Shown: in pieces, positions 23,147 to 34,812 of the stretch
How the letters are laid out: every line of letters begins with the position of its first letter
Numbering within the stretch: position 1 is the stretch's first letter
Source: Mantis religiosa
Lineage: Eukaryota; Arthropoda; Insecta; Mantodea; Mantidae
DNA length: 64,000 nucleotides
Direction of reading: 5' to 3'
Assembly: GCA_030765055.1 (NCBI GenBank)
Contig: CM060955.1
Location: 159,253,243-159,317,242, forward strand
The notes under the pieces: generated by a model
What the model was told of the DNA's origin: nothing
Seen by the model: only the letters and a program-made list of their open reading frames with translations
Databases searched by the model: none
Position numbers and translations under genes: made by a program

Positions 23147-25682
23147 ATTTGGGATTGGGACTTCACTACCGAGGGGATTTGGTACGTAGGCCACCATGCT
23201 GGGCCCATTATTTCTATGCCCGCAAGTGGGGTCATCCCTTGGAGGAAGGATGAGGCGAAGGAGACAGAGGGCGGCCGACCCAAGGAGCCATGACAGTACA
23301 GAGGGCAGGGTCCCTACAGTTTACTTGGATAGAGACTTCCTCCGACAGGCCAGGACAACGAACTCGCTCCCCCATAGTGGGACGGCAACAAGCCCAGTAG
23401 CCGAGTCCCAAAGGTCCCTGGCTGGCGGTCCGAGTCCCAAAGTCCCTGGCTGGCGGTTCGAGCCCCAAGGGTCCCTGGCTGGTGGTCCGAGTCCCAAAGG
23501 TCCCTGGCTGGCGGTCCGAGCCCCAAAGGTCCCTGGCTGGCGGTTCGAGTCCCAAAGGTCCCTGGCTGGTGGTGCGAGCCCCAAAGGTCCCTGGCTGGTG
23601 GTCGGAGTCCCAAAGGTCCCTGGCTGGCGGTTCGAGACCCAAAGGTCCCTGGCTGGTGGTCCGAGTCCCAAAGGTTCCTGGCTGGCGGTCCGAGCCCCAA
23701 AGGTCCCTGGCTGGCGGTCTGAGCCCCAAAGGTCCCTGGCTGGCGGTCCGAGTCCCAAAGGTCCCTGGCTGGCGGTCCGAGCCCCAAAGGTCCCTGGCTG
23801 GCGGTTCGAGTCCCAAAGGTCCCTGGCTGGTGGTGCGAGCCCCAAAGGTCCCTGGCTGGTGGTCGGAGTCCCAAAGGTCCCTGGCTGGCGGTCCGAGCCC
23901 CAAAGGTCCCTGGCTGGTGGTGCGAGCCCCAAAGGACCCTGGCTGGCGGTTCGAGACCCAAAGGTCCCTGGCTGGTGGTCCGAGTCCCAAAGGTCCCTGG
24001 CTGGCGGTCCGAGCCCCAAAGGTCCCTGGCTGGCGGTCTGAGCCCCAAAGGTCCCTGGCTGGCGGTCCGAGCCCCAAAGGTCCCTGGCTGGCGGTTCGAG
24101 ACCCAAAGGTCCCTGGCTGGTGGTCCGAGTCCCAAAGGTCCCTGGCTGGTGGTCGGAGTCCCAAAGGTCCCTGGCTGGCGGTTCGAACCCCAAAGGTCCC
24201 TGGCTGGCGGTCCGATCCCCAAAGGTCCCTGGCTGGTGGTCCGAGCCCCAAAGATCCCTGGCTGGTGGTCCGAGCCCCAAAGGTCCCTGGATGGTGGTCC
24301 GAGACCCAAAGGTCCCTGGCTGGCGGTTCGAGACCCAAAGGTCCCTGGCTGGTGGTCCGAGTCCCAAAGGTCCCTGGCTGGTGGTCGGAGTCCCAAAGGT
24401 CCCTGGCTGGCGGTTCGAACCCCAAAGGTCCCTGGCTGGCGGTTCGAGACCCAAAGGTCCCTGGCTGGTGGTCCGAGTCCCAAAGGTCCCTGGCTGGTGG
24501 TCGGAGTCCCAAAGGTCCCTGGCTGGCGGTTCGAACCCCAAAGGTCCCTGGCTGGCGGTCCGATCCCCAAAGGTCCCTGGCTGGTGGTCCGAGCCCCAAA
24601 GATCCCTGGCTGGTGGTCCGAGCCCCAAAGGTCCCTGGATGGTGGTCTGAGCCCCAAAGGTCCCTGGCTGGCGGTTCGAGACCCAAAGGTCCCTGGCTGG
24701 TGGTCCGAGTCCCAAAGGTCCCTGGCTGGTGGTCGGAGTCCCAAAGGTCCCTGGCTGGCGGTTCGAACCCCAAAGGTCCCTGGCTGGCGGTCCGATCCCC
24801 AAAGGTCCCTGGCTGGTGGTCCGAGCCCCAAAGATCCCTGGCTGGTGGTCCGAGCCCCAAAGGTCCCTGGATGGTGGTCCGAGTCCCAAAGGTCCCTGGC
24901 TGGCGGTCCGAGCCCCAAAGGCCCTGGCTGGTGGTGCGAGTCCCAAAGGTCCCTGGCTGGTGGTCCGAGCCCCAAAGGTCCCTGGCTGGCGGTTCGAGCC
25001 CCAAAGGTCCCTGGCTGGTGGTCCGAGCCCCAAAGGTCCCTGGCTGGCGGTCCGAGCCCCAAAGGTCCCTGACTGGTGGTCCGAGCCCCAAAGGTCCCTG
25101 GCTGGTGGTCCGAGCCCCAAAGGTCCCTGGCTGGTGGTCCGACCCCCAAAGGTCCCTGGATGGTGGTCCGAGTCCCAAAGGTCCCTGGCTGGCGGTCCGA
25201 GCCCTAAAGGCCCTGGCTGGTGGTGCGAGTCCCAAAGGTCCCTGGCTGGTGGTCCGAGCCCCAAAGGTCCCTGGCTGGCGGTTCGAGCCCCAAAGGTCCC
25301 TGGCTGGTGGTCCGAGCCCCAAAGGTCCCTGGCTGGCGGTTCCGAAATGGTCCCAGCAGAGGAGCGGAGACCAGCAACCGACCTATCGGAGGAGGAAGTA
25401 GTTTTCCTCAGAGCATTTCATCCTGTCATACACCGCCGAGACTCCCGCCGACACTTCTACCCTGAAAGAGACCACCAGATGAGAGATTATGTGAAATGAT
25501 AATGGAGATGAATTGGAGGGACAGGAAATTCGGGGGATGTAATTAACCTACCCAGCATTCACCTAGCAACCCGGAAAACCCCCCGAAAAAAACCCACGGC
25601 TCAGGTACGGCGGCCCGGGGATCGAACCCGGGCCTCCCGAATGTGGGCCACAGAGGAAGCCACCTGAGCCATCCCGCTCGGT
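23147..25682 (-). mobile_element. SINE-A copy 5 with large internal minisatellite
   Basis: On the minus strand the element starts at 25682 with ACCGAGCGGGATGGCTCAGG (A-box), followed by a B-box GGTTCGATCCCCGG near 25622. It then shows the usual body (CCCCCGAATTTCCTGTCC, CTGGTGGTCTCTTTCAGG), a 29-bp array (25341-23404), the 3' segment and a CCCAATCCCAAAT tail. A 10-bp direct repeat AATTAGCTTG flanks it (23137-23146 and 25683-25692), a target duplication typical of LINE-driven retroposition. Without the array it would be about 600 bp, similar to copy 6. Confidence 0.9.
23404..25341. repeat. 29-bp VNTR, about 67 units, inside SINE-A copy 5
   Basis: The unit reads GGTCCCTGGCTGGCGGTCC plus GAGCCCCAAA on the plus strand. 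Variants alternate at a few positions (GGTGG or GGCGG, GTCC or GTTC, AGCCC, AGTCC or AGACC). A few units lack one or two bases. Because 29 is not a multiple of three and contains few stops, six-frame translation gives proteins of up to about 700 residues, which I regard as artefacts. Blocks of eight units repeat as higher-order units (see findings). Confidence 0.96.
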
Positions 25683-25692
25683 AATTAGCTTG

Positions 25693-26315
25693 GAATTGCC
25701 ATTAGAAGTGAAGTAAAGCTTTTCTTCATAACAAACAATGGTTGTGTTGCTAAGGATGTGGAGGATGATTTTGTCACTAAAACGCACAGGAGGATCAACC
25801 GTGCGTCTGAAAACTCTGAAGAGCAAGGGGAAAGGTGAAAGACAGTGGTGACGAGATTCGGGGTGGCAGGCAGGACACATGCGGGGTTCTTTACATTTCC
25901 AACAGAGAAGAAGGTCATGGGAGGCAATTGGTTTCTTAAGTTAGGAGGGAATTAGGTTACTGGTTATTATTCTCCACCAAAAGAAAATTAGCATGAACTG
26001 TGCTTTTACTACAAATATACTTCATTTAGAAATTAAAAGATGGCTTCCTTTCAAGTTAAATGTGTGGTTAAAATGGCACAAAATTCGGGCAACCCCGAAA
26101 CTGAAATGAGCCCCTGGTCTCCAGACGTCACCAGGACCTTCAACACTGGCACATCTCTCCTCAAAAAGCTCTATATCAGGGCCTGTTGCATACCGAAAGC
26201 CAGGGAAGACAATTCCTCAAAGCATAATTACTCCAGCATACTCCACATGGCCCGCCCACCGCCCATTCGCCTGATCCTTCGATCCTGAAACATGATAAAG
26301 AAATTAAATGAGGGA
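25693..26315. other. non-coding stretch, nothing recognised
   Basis: No motif-bearing ORF and no family match. Confidence 0.4.
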
Positions 26316-26440
26316 AATTCTCACAATTGGAGAATTTAATGTCAGGACGGAACGATGGCCATAGTAGCCCAATGGGTAAGAGTGACTGGACGGAAACCAA
26401 GAGATTCCTGGCTCAATGCCATGGCATTGAATTTTTCAAG
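26316..26440 (+). mobile_element. SINE-D copy 2 (tRNA-like)
   Basis: AATTGGAGAATTTAATGTCA is followed by ATAGTAGCCCAATGGGTAAGAG (A-box region) and a decayed B-box, then GGCATTGAATTT, in the same order as 20462-20575 on the opposite strand. Confidence 0.6.
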
Positions 26441-27060
26441 TGGACAAATGTATCTGTTGAAACAACATGCATGCACCATCACAAACAATATTAAGAATAA
26501 TGTTTTGATTAATGCAAACAAAAGCCCAGAACATGCCGCTTGAAGTGCCTTCGAATTCCTCGTATGACACATCCGGTAAAGTCTGTCTAGTCAACGCGTG
26601 TGCAGTTGCGTCACAAAGGAAACGGATCCTCCCTCCCACTAATGACCGCCATAAATCTATCTCCACACTTCAGAAATGGAACACTGTCGTTGAGGACCAA
26701 TAGCAACCCTGATTTTCTCGAAGTGACAGTCGCATGTTCACTCCACGTGGAGTCTCAGTTGCCAAAGTTCCAACTTCTAGTTGATCTGTTTCATTGCGTG
26801 CAGAAATTCGTTGTGTGTCACGATGTGGAGACGTGGGAGGGAAATGCAGTGTAAAGGCAAATGAAGTAGTAGATAACTTTCAGTCAAGTGAAAATAATCA
26901 AAGTGATGACAAAAGTGTGAATAACTGGGCCGAGTTATATTACTGGAAAAGCCTCAAAAAACAAAGTTATAACGGGAACTGTTTCTAAGCAAATTCAAGC
27001 GCTTGTTTTGAACACATATAAATCTTTGCTGACAAATAATCTTGGTAAGGGGTCGTACAT
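26441..27060. other. non-coding stretch, no gene recognised
   Basis: Only short frames are seen. Bases 26577-26604 match 27537-27564 in inverted orientation. Confidence 0.4.
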
Positions 27061-27082
27061 TGAACCTGATGATAAATTCTGG

Positions 27083-27510
27083 GTATTCACAGAAATACAG
27101 TAAGAAGTATTGTGACGAAATGAATACCAAAGACGCTGATCAAGTGTGAAAACAAAAGGAAACGTTTCTCTAAAGTAGATAATTTCCCATGCGATTTAAT
27201 TCGTCGAGAAATTTATAGATTGTATGCAAAAGGGAGAGCGCCCACCTTAGACGAATTGGTTGCACATTTGCAAGAAATTTGTGATTTTCCTTATGGGCAC
27301 TGCACTTTGCGCAGTCTCCTAAAGGAGCTGGGTTTCAAATACCGCACTTTGAATAAGATAAGGGTTATTATGCAATCCAGTGGATTTGTAGCTTGGCAAG
27401 ATAATTTATTTAGACGAAACCTGTACGATACCTATGACGTATTGAGAAAGGTGGCAACCTTGCAGAACGGTCTGGGAGAAGGAGGGTCGGGGACTGTAAA
27501 ACGATTATAA
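27083..27510 (+). pseudogene. Tc1/IS630-type transposase, N-terminal DNA-binding fragment
   Basis: The frame reads GIHRNTVRSIVTK, then an in-frame TGA (27121-27123), then NKRKRFSKVDNFPCDLIRRE and IYRLYAKGRAPTLDELVAHL, followed by CTLRSLLKELGFKYR. This resembles the helix-turn-helix and winged-helix N-terminal half of a family of insect transposases whose C-terminus is a DDE_3 domain. The catalytic domain does not follow. The reading degenerates into low-complexity Gly-rich codons and stops at 27508-27510. A C-terminal half of the same type lies at 37961-38341 on the other strand, but the two need not come from one copy. Confidence 0.65.
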
Positions 27511-28500
27511 GGGTTCGTCAAAGGAGTCGGCCGACGTGCACACGAGTTAACTAAACAGACTTTAACACAGGAGCAAGTCCATACAACAGCTAAGGCTAAG
27601 GTGCTATGTAATCCATTCCAGAAATGTTTGGACTCGAAGATTACAATAAGAACTCCAATAAAATGAACTTTGGAACTACAACAGCAGTGCACAAGGGCTG
27701 TAGCATCATGACCAGCCGTCGAGGAGTATATCTTACTGCCTTTCGTCTCCTATAAACCCTTAAAGGATAGGTACACTTATAAGAACCTTCCTTTGGCCTG
27801 CCTTCCGGGCTAACATCATGTTGCGTTGAACCACTAGGTGCGGAGTTCTGCCCCACCGTGGACTCACATTTACTCCCCTTATCAAGGTAAAGGCCACGCA
27901 GCACTACGGCGCTACAATGTTTCCCTCTATCATGGCCACGTACTTTAAACACGCCTATATCATGTCGGCAATTATACTGTAGGCCACGATGTACGGTAGT
28001 TTAGTTAACCATTTGCAAATTGCAGGCTGTGCAGAACAGGATCACGGTATGTACTGATGTACATGAAACATGCACGTTAAACCTTCCCCAACATCAATTA
28101 ATTTCAGACATATATCAACGCCACAGGCTACGATCACAGGACATTAAGTACTTAGCAGTAGGTACCTCTTGAATAACTCTACAATTCAAATAAATAAGAA
28201 AGTAAATCACAAGTTCAGGTCTCTATTTATGCGTACAATTGTGAAGGAGTTGGATTCAAAGGACAAATTGTCATACAACAAGTGGAAACTAAATTACTTA
28301 AAAAGCATTGCAACACAAAAAATATATACAGTAAATATTCAGTTAAGTGAAATCAGAATCTGTCTTCCTTTCAATTTTTTTTAATTTATCCAGATTTATG
28401 AACCCTATTTTACACAGTGGTATATTAGGGTTATAGTTGATACATAAAAATACACAATTTTAACAAAAATATTTTAAATACTAGAAGGAAGAAAATATGT
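27511..28500. other. non-coding stretch, nothing recognised
   Basis: No known motif. Part of the last 120 bp is probably the 3' UTR of the minus-strand LINE that follows. Confidence 0.4.
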
Positions 28501-28526
28501 TATAATCTGATGCATATTAATTTAAA

Positions 28527-29594
28527 CTATTTCAGAATTTTAAACACTGAGCTTATAAAGATCATGAAGTACTTATACTGTTGTGGCTTCATTAGCAAAG
28601 ATGTGAGCGGAGCAGAAAATTCAGTTCCTAGAGAGTCTAGCTTGAATATTAATTCTTGTTTTTCTCTCCAGAAAATGGGACAACAGAAAAGGAGATGAAC
28701 CACAGTTTGAAATTCTTCACCACACATGCACTCGGGGTTGGATGTTAAGTGAAAGCGTGATAAGTATTCACCAAATTTACCATGTCCACTTAAAAATTGT
28801 GTCAAAACAAAATTTGGTACAAGAGTTTCACATTTTCCTCTGTCATATACACTAGGGAAAAATAATGTTTTTGTTAAACTTCCATTTGGAGTTGTTAGCC
28901 ATTGTTGGTTCCATTCTTCAAGAATATGTTGATGTGTTATTCTCCTTACATTAGAAATAGGACATAAAGAGTATGTCACAGGAAGATTGGATTCTGCAGC
29001 CTTCTTAGCCAAGCAATCAGCTCTCTCGTTACCTAAAATTCCACTGTGTCCTTTAACCCATCCCATGCAAATATGTCCTGGATGGTTTCAAAGCATGGTT
29101 CTGATTTCATGTGCTAATGAATTTAAATTGTATTTATCATCAATAGCGACTAGAGCTGATTGTGAATCACTGTTCCCATTAACAGTACACCATTTTATAG
29201 CTTCTTTAATTGCTAAGAGCTCCGACTGGAATACAGAACATTCAGGTGACAATTTAAACATGGAGTGAGTTAGTTCCGTTTGGTTTTCATAAACAACAAA
29301 AGCACATCGTACTGCAGATATATTATCTTCAAATTGGTAACGCGAACCATCTGTATATATGTAATAATCATGAAAATTACATATTTCCTTTAAACAGGTT
29401 ACAAAACTTGATGGGTGTCCTGCTGTGGTAGGATGCTCCGGGATTTGTAGTTTTAAGTGAGACAGATAAGACGCACATTCACGTTCATGTCTTAAATTCA
29501 TAATAGTTGCTCTTCCTTTCAATTCAGAAACATCAGACAGCAAAATATATTTTATAGCGATTTTGGTAAAGTAATGATTTCCGTTCACACAAGC
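28527..29594 (-). pseudogene. LINE 3' end: RNase H and zinc-knuckle, one internal stop
   Basis: Two same-frame blocks (29594-29091 and 29087-28527) are separated by a single TGA at 29088-29090. Together they encode the segment before RNase H, the RNase H domain and the C-terminal tail of a LINE ORF2. RNase H catalytic acids are visible as D in YIYTDGSRYQ, E in QSELLAIKEA, D in GNSDSQSAL, and the HSGILGNERADCLAKK block after WVKGH. The tail contains CMCGEEFQTVVHLLFCC, a CCHC-type finger. Sequence and finger differ clearly from the LINE at 9941, so it is another family. Reverse transcriptase is missing through 5' truncation. Confidence 0.87.
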
Positions 29595-30439
29595 TGCAAA
29601 ATTGAAGGCTTACGTTTACGTAGAAATACACACGACGAAAAGTTGTTATTGTGTTGTGATACCGATATTAAGGATTGCCATAAGTAAAGAATCATGATGG
29701 ATTTCAAAGGAATGTTGGTTCTTTGTTACAACACCTGCAAGGGCAGTTGAGTCGAATAGAAGTTGAGGGAGGATAGTTGTTATAACAGAAGCAATGTAAG
29801 AAACAGTGTCCTTAGCAGATTTCTAAAGGATAGCACTTGACTTGTTGAATGAGGTATTCTTCGGTCCCTAATAATGACAATGGACAAGATCGTCACAAAG
29901 GAAATCTTTGGTTGAATAAGGGGCTTTCAGAAAGTGAAAGTGATACACTCAATTGCATCTGTGGTCATTCATTCAGTCCACGGCGTGAGACCGATTAGGG
30001 CGGTCCACTTCTTCTGTCTTGGTTGAGGACAGACCAGAAGAGGCGAGAGCAGATATTTGTCGGTTCATATGTACGTGAAGAACGAATTAAGTTTATCAAG
30101 TAATAAGCATTCCACCTTCAGTCTCTCTCAACAGTGATCTATTGGTAATCCTTGGTCGGCAACTTCAAGTTCGATGTCCTGAGAAAAAGAAGCAGTCAAT
30201 AAATCAGTTTGAAACGGGCATTCCAGTGTCCTTAAACTATCCTTCTCACACATATCCACGCATACCCTGTGAGAAGCCTCATTGCTTTACCCTGAGCCAC
30301 ACATTATATTGCTTCAAACTGTAGTAGAACTCCTTGTTCGCCAATATATTAGCTTCAGTTGTCTTTCTATATACCTTAATGTGCACATGCGGGGTGACAG
30401 ATGAGTATTAGATTGGGGTTTCAAGGATTTCCGATCTTA
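29595..30439. other. non-coding stretch, nothing recognised
   Basis: No motif-bearing ORF and no match to families seen elsewhere. Confidence 0.4.
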
Positions 30440-31049
30440 GTCATAGGCTTAGGATTACGATTTCACGACGGAGGGGATTCGGTACGTAGGCCACCTGCTT
30501 GGGCCCATTGTGCCTATGCCCCCAACTGAGGAATGAGGCGCGAGCAGACAGAGAGAGGCCGACCCAAGGAGTCACGACAGTACAGAGAGCAGGGTCCCTA
30601 TAGTTTACTTAGAGACTTTCCCCGACAGGCCAGGACAACAGACAGGCTCCCCTACTGCGGGACGGCAACGAGCCCAGCAGCGGAGCGATAAAGTTCCCTG
30701 GCTGGCGGTCCCGAAATGGTCCCAGCAGAGGCGCGGAGACCGGAAACCGACCTACCGGATGAGGAAGTAGTTTTCCTCAGAGCATATCATCCCGCCATGC
30801 ACCGCCGAGACTCCCTCCGAAACCTTACTCTGAGGGAGACCACCAGATGAGAGATGACGTCAAATGATAATGGAGATGAAATGGAGGGACAGGAAATACG
30901 GGGGATGTAATTAACCTACCCAGCATACACCTAGCAACCCGGGAAAAGCCCCGAAAAAATTCTTGGGTTAGGTAGATCGGCCACGGCAATCGAACCCAGT
31001 TCTCCCGAATTCGGGCCACAGACAAACCGTCTGAGCCATCGCGTTCGGT
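30440..31049 (-). mobile_element. SINE-A copy 6, near full length with one 29-bp unit
   Basis: On the minus strand the head starts at 31049 (ACCGAACGCGATGGCTCAG). B-box, body and 3' segment are all present. The place of the array in copy 5 is held by about one unit (TTCCCTGGCTGGCGGTCC, about 30693-30712). The 3' tail contains AATCCTAAGCC-like repeats. This copy defines the ordinary length of the family, about 600 bp. Confidence 0.88.
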
Positions 31050-32029
31050 AATCCTGGTACTAAATAGCTGCTGGACTAATATTGGAGACAGCAGGCAAAT
31101 CTGTATACTCTATCCAGCCTTAAACTATGTACAAATGTTAACATTACACCGTAGCACAACTTTCAGAGCAAGTGGGGTAATGTGCTCGTTACTTCAAAGC
31201 GAATATTATCGCTTACTTGATACATTCAAGTAACAAACGGCGTAAATACATACTATACTTGTAATTCCCATACATTTAAACATGAGCTTTAGTGGAGGAT
31301 ATGAGGGTTGTCATAAGAGTCAGACATAAACAGCTGATGGCAGAGAAAGTCAACACGTGTTTATTGGCGGATAGATACAACCACATTGTTTAGTATGTCC
31401 CCGCTTTAAGCAGGGTGTCTAAAATGGGAAACAAAACACGAGATGCGGTACAGCAAAGAGAGGGAGTGTAGAAGAGGAATGATAAAGATTGAGGGAAGTA
31501 GACATAAGTAAACAGGAAGGAGAGAGTGTGAACCTAGTTCACGCGATAACAATGATGCAGTTGCATTAACAATGTGTGAGCAGCATGTGCCATGGCTGCT
31601 CCGCAGATCAGAGTAACGGTACGGTATTCCGAAGATCCGTGGTTCCAAACCCAGTTATAGCATTTAACTCTTACATACCCTATATGTTCAGAAGCCACTG
31701 TCTTCAACACAAAATTTCGATTACCAAATTCCACCATAAAGAATTTTTTGAAACCTGACTAAATAAATACATTTTTAAAGAGAAAGGTGCGGGAGCGCAT
31801 GTCTGAGAACAAAGCAATTCAAAAACGAAAAATACATAATCAATTATCCAATTTGGTGTTTAAGTATCTTCCAAAGACGTTGCATGAAGATCTATAAGAA
31901 AATTATACTTCCCTCCCTGCAAAATGCCCTTACATCGAAAATTTTTCGAAAATTTTGATTATCCCAAAAATCGGTCTAATGATTTTTATTCAAATACTAT
32001 TGCAAGACTATTATTTCAGATATTTTTTC
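31050..32029. other. non-coding stretch, nothing recognised
   Basis: No gene or known repeat is seen. Confidence 0.4.
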
Positions 32030-33530
32030 CAGCTCTGTAGCCTAGATAGTAGCGTGTCTGCCTCACGTTCAAGAGGCCCGATTTCGAATCTTGATCAGGA
32101 TGAGTAAACTGGATAAGGTTTTTTCCTTTTTCCGCGGATTTCCGGTATCCTGAAATACGAATGTCTGTATTTCCACAGACTATGTGTTCACTTCAACATC
32201 ATCTCATTCATCGTACGATATGACTTAACGTTGCAAGTCTTCTCTTATCCTGAAAGATGAATGTCTGGTAACTTTAAACCCTATGTATCCTGTATTCATT
32301 TGAACATCATTTTATTCATCCTCCGATATGACTTAACGTTGGAGGTTTTCTCTTTTCCTGAAAGATGAATGTCTGGTAACTCTAAGCTCTATTGTATCCT
32401 GTATTCATTTGAACATCATTTTATTCATCGTCCGATATGACTTAACGTTGGAGGTTTTCCCTTATCCTGAAAGATGAATGTCTGGTAACTCTAAGCTCTA
32501 TGTATCCTGTATTCATTTGAACATCATTTTATTCATCCTCCGATATGACTTAACGTTGGAGGTTTTCTCTTTTCCTGAAAGATGAATGTCTGGTAACTCT
32601 AAGCTCTATTGTATCTTGTATTCATTTGAACATCATTTTATTCATCCTCCGATATGACTTAACGTTGGAGGTTTTCTCTTATCCTGAAAGATGAATGTCT
32701 GGTAACTCTAAGCTCTATGTATCCTGTATTCATTTGAACATCATTTTATTCATCCTCCGATATGACTTAACGTTGGAGGTTTTCCCTCATCCTGAAAGAT
32801 GAATGTCTGGTAACTCTAAGCTCTATGCATCCTGTATTCATTTGAACATCATTTCATTCATCGTCCGATATGACTTAACGTTTGGAGGTTTTCCCTTTTC
32901 CTGAAAGATGAATGTCTGGTAACTCTAAGCTCTATGCATCCTGTATTCATTTGAACATCATTTCAGTCATTGTCCGATATGACTTAACGTTGGAGGTTTT
33001 CCCTTTTCCTGAAAGACGAATGTCTGGTAACTCTAAGCTCTATGTACCTTGTACTCATTTGAACATAATTTCTTTCATCGTCCTATATGACTTAACGTTG
33101 GAGGTTTTCCCTTATGCTGAAAGATGAATGTCTGGGAGCTCTACGTAATCTCTACTCATTTGAGCATTATTTCATTCATTGTCCCATATGACTTAATGTT
33201 TGAGTTTTTCACTTGTACTGAAAGATGAATGTCTGGTAAGTCTAAGCTCTATGTACTCTGTACTCATTTGAACATCATTTCATTCATGGTCCGATAGGAT
33301 TTAATGGTGGATGCTTTCCCTTATCCTGAAAGATGAATGTCCGGTAACTCTAAGCTCTATGTACCCTGTACCCATTTAAACATCATTTAATTCATCGTCC
33401 GATAGGACTTAACGTTGGTGGTTTTCCCTTATCCTGAAAGATGAATGTTTGTAAATCTAATCTCTATGTACCCTGTACTCATTTGAACATCATTTCATTC
33501 ATTGTGCGATATGATAAACCTTTGGTGTCT
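32030..33530 (+). mobile_element. SINE-B copy with body expanded into a 108-bp array
   Basis: A decayed tRNA-like head (32030-32115: TGTCTGCCTCACGTTCAAG, then ATTTCGAATCTTGATCAGG) is followed by about 12-13 tandem units of about 108 bp to 33520. Each unit contains CCTGAAAGATGAATGTCTGG and GATATGACTTAACGTTGGAG. Units in the first half are very alike, and later ones diverge and carry indels. The unit joint GTTGGAGGTTTTC is identical to that in the array at 7771-8825. Confidence 0.9.
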
Positions 33531-34179
33531 CTGGTGGTTATTTTGAATTTTACAATACCTAAACTTTTGTCAATGAGGTCGTGATTGTTTATTGGTCCCT
33601 CCCCCTTCTGTTAAGGCAAAAAGTACGGAATTTCATGGACCATACCCTACAGTACATATTTAAGTGTCACTTAAGCAGATAAATTCACAAAATTTTAGTG
33701 TACCTGTATCTTTTATCCTAAGGGTTTATCCTGGATTAACGTGAAGTAGAATCAAGAGTAAGCGTTTTGCAACAAGATATGTTTTGCTTACTGTTTCGTA
33801 AACCTGAGACCAGCAGGATGTTTTATTTTAAATCCAACTGCAGTCTTGGGAAATGCGTGTACAGTGCGTTAGTAAAAGTGCTGACCAGGAGTTAACAATT
33901 TTTTGTGCAAGCGTGGTCAGTGTTGCGGACACAGCATATATTCCTGACTGCAGTTACGTTTTATTTGCTGATCAAGGGTGCAAACGGATGGAAACCATAT
34001 CTGCTGTGTGTGCTATTTGTTTACGCTGAAGTCGGACCTCTCCAAACAAACAAAGCGCAATGAATTGCATTCAGTTGTTTTATAGTTGCTACAGGAAATA
34101 TCTTGTGGTACTTACACATGAGTTTATGCAACCCAAACAAAGAAACTATTAGAAGTATTTTAGCGAGATAGTTCGGGTA
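33531..34179. other. non-coding stretch, nothing recognised
   Basis: No supported gene or repeat. Confidence 0.4.
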
Positions 34180-34380
34180 GTAAGTGACATCCATGGTACA
34201 CATTCAGAAACTCCCGGTTCGATTCCATGGTCAATCTGCCGGACCCATGATTTTTTCGGGGGTTCTCCCGAGAGGTAAAGAATGTTGGGAAGCATATCAC
34301 CGGAAGCTCCCGTCTTTCCGTTTGACTTCAACTTCAACCTGGGAAGTTGTTCTTTCTTTTTATTAAAATATATATATTAA
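34180..34380 (+). mobile_element. possible tRNA-derived SINE
   Basis: A B-box-like CCCGGTTCGATTCCATGG (about 34214-34231) is followed by a body like SINE-A at its start (GATTTTTTCGGGGGTTCTCCC) but different after it, ending in an AT-rich tail near 34360-34380. The A-box is weak. It may be a diverged SINE-A relative. Confidence 0.5.
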
Positions 34381-34469
34381 GGATACATATTTTTCTTTTT
34401 CTTATTTAACAGTTTTTATTGCTTCCGTTTATTTTATTATGTTTTCTGTAGTTTCACACATATACACGA

Positions 34470-34562
34470 TACACATGCCCAGGCGAGACTCGAACGCGCA
34501 ACCCTCTACGCGGGGGAACGCTAGAGACATACGCCCTAACGACCGTGGCTAGGACGGCCGGC
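34470..34562 (-). repeat. tRNA-like segment
   Basis: The reverse complement reads TAGCCACGGTCGTTAGGGCG (A-box region) and GCGTTCGAGTCTCGCC (B-box) at tRNA spacing. Stems are imperfect. It is probably a SINE head, with no body recognised. Confidence 0.5.
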
Positions 34563-34812
34563 TTCTCCGTAAATCGTCGAATTCCGGACCGTAGAAGATC
34601 TCGTGGATCCGAGTCCTTTAGCAAATGTGTAAGCCCTCAGGGAAAGAAGAGATCCACCACCGGAGTACAAATCCGAAGTAATTAGGGACCCTGCCCTCTG
34701 CAATCGTATCTTCTCAATCCGGTCACACTTAGTATTCTAAACCTCATCGTTCCATCCGGAGATCGCTCTGTTAGGACCATAGATTCAAAATACTTACTTG
34801 CTCAACGTCCTA

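Noticed and set aside
23232..25401. Very long reading frames (up to about 696 codons) on both strands across the 29-bp array
   Set aside because: All come from the 29-bp tandem unit, which has few stop codons in any frame. The same sequence is open in several frames on both strands, the encoded proteins are simple repeats, and the array lies inside a SINE.
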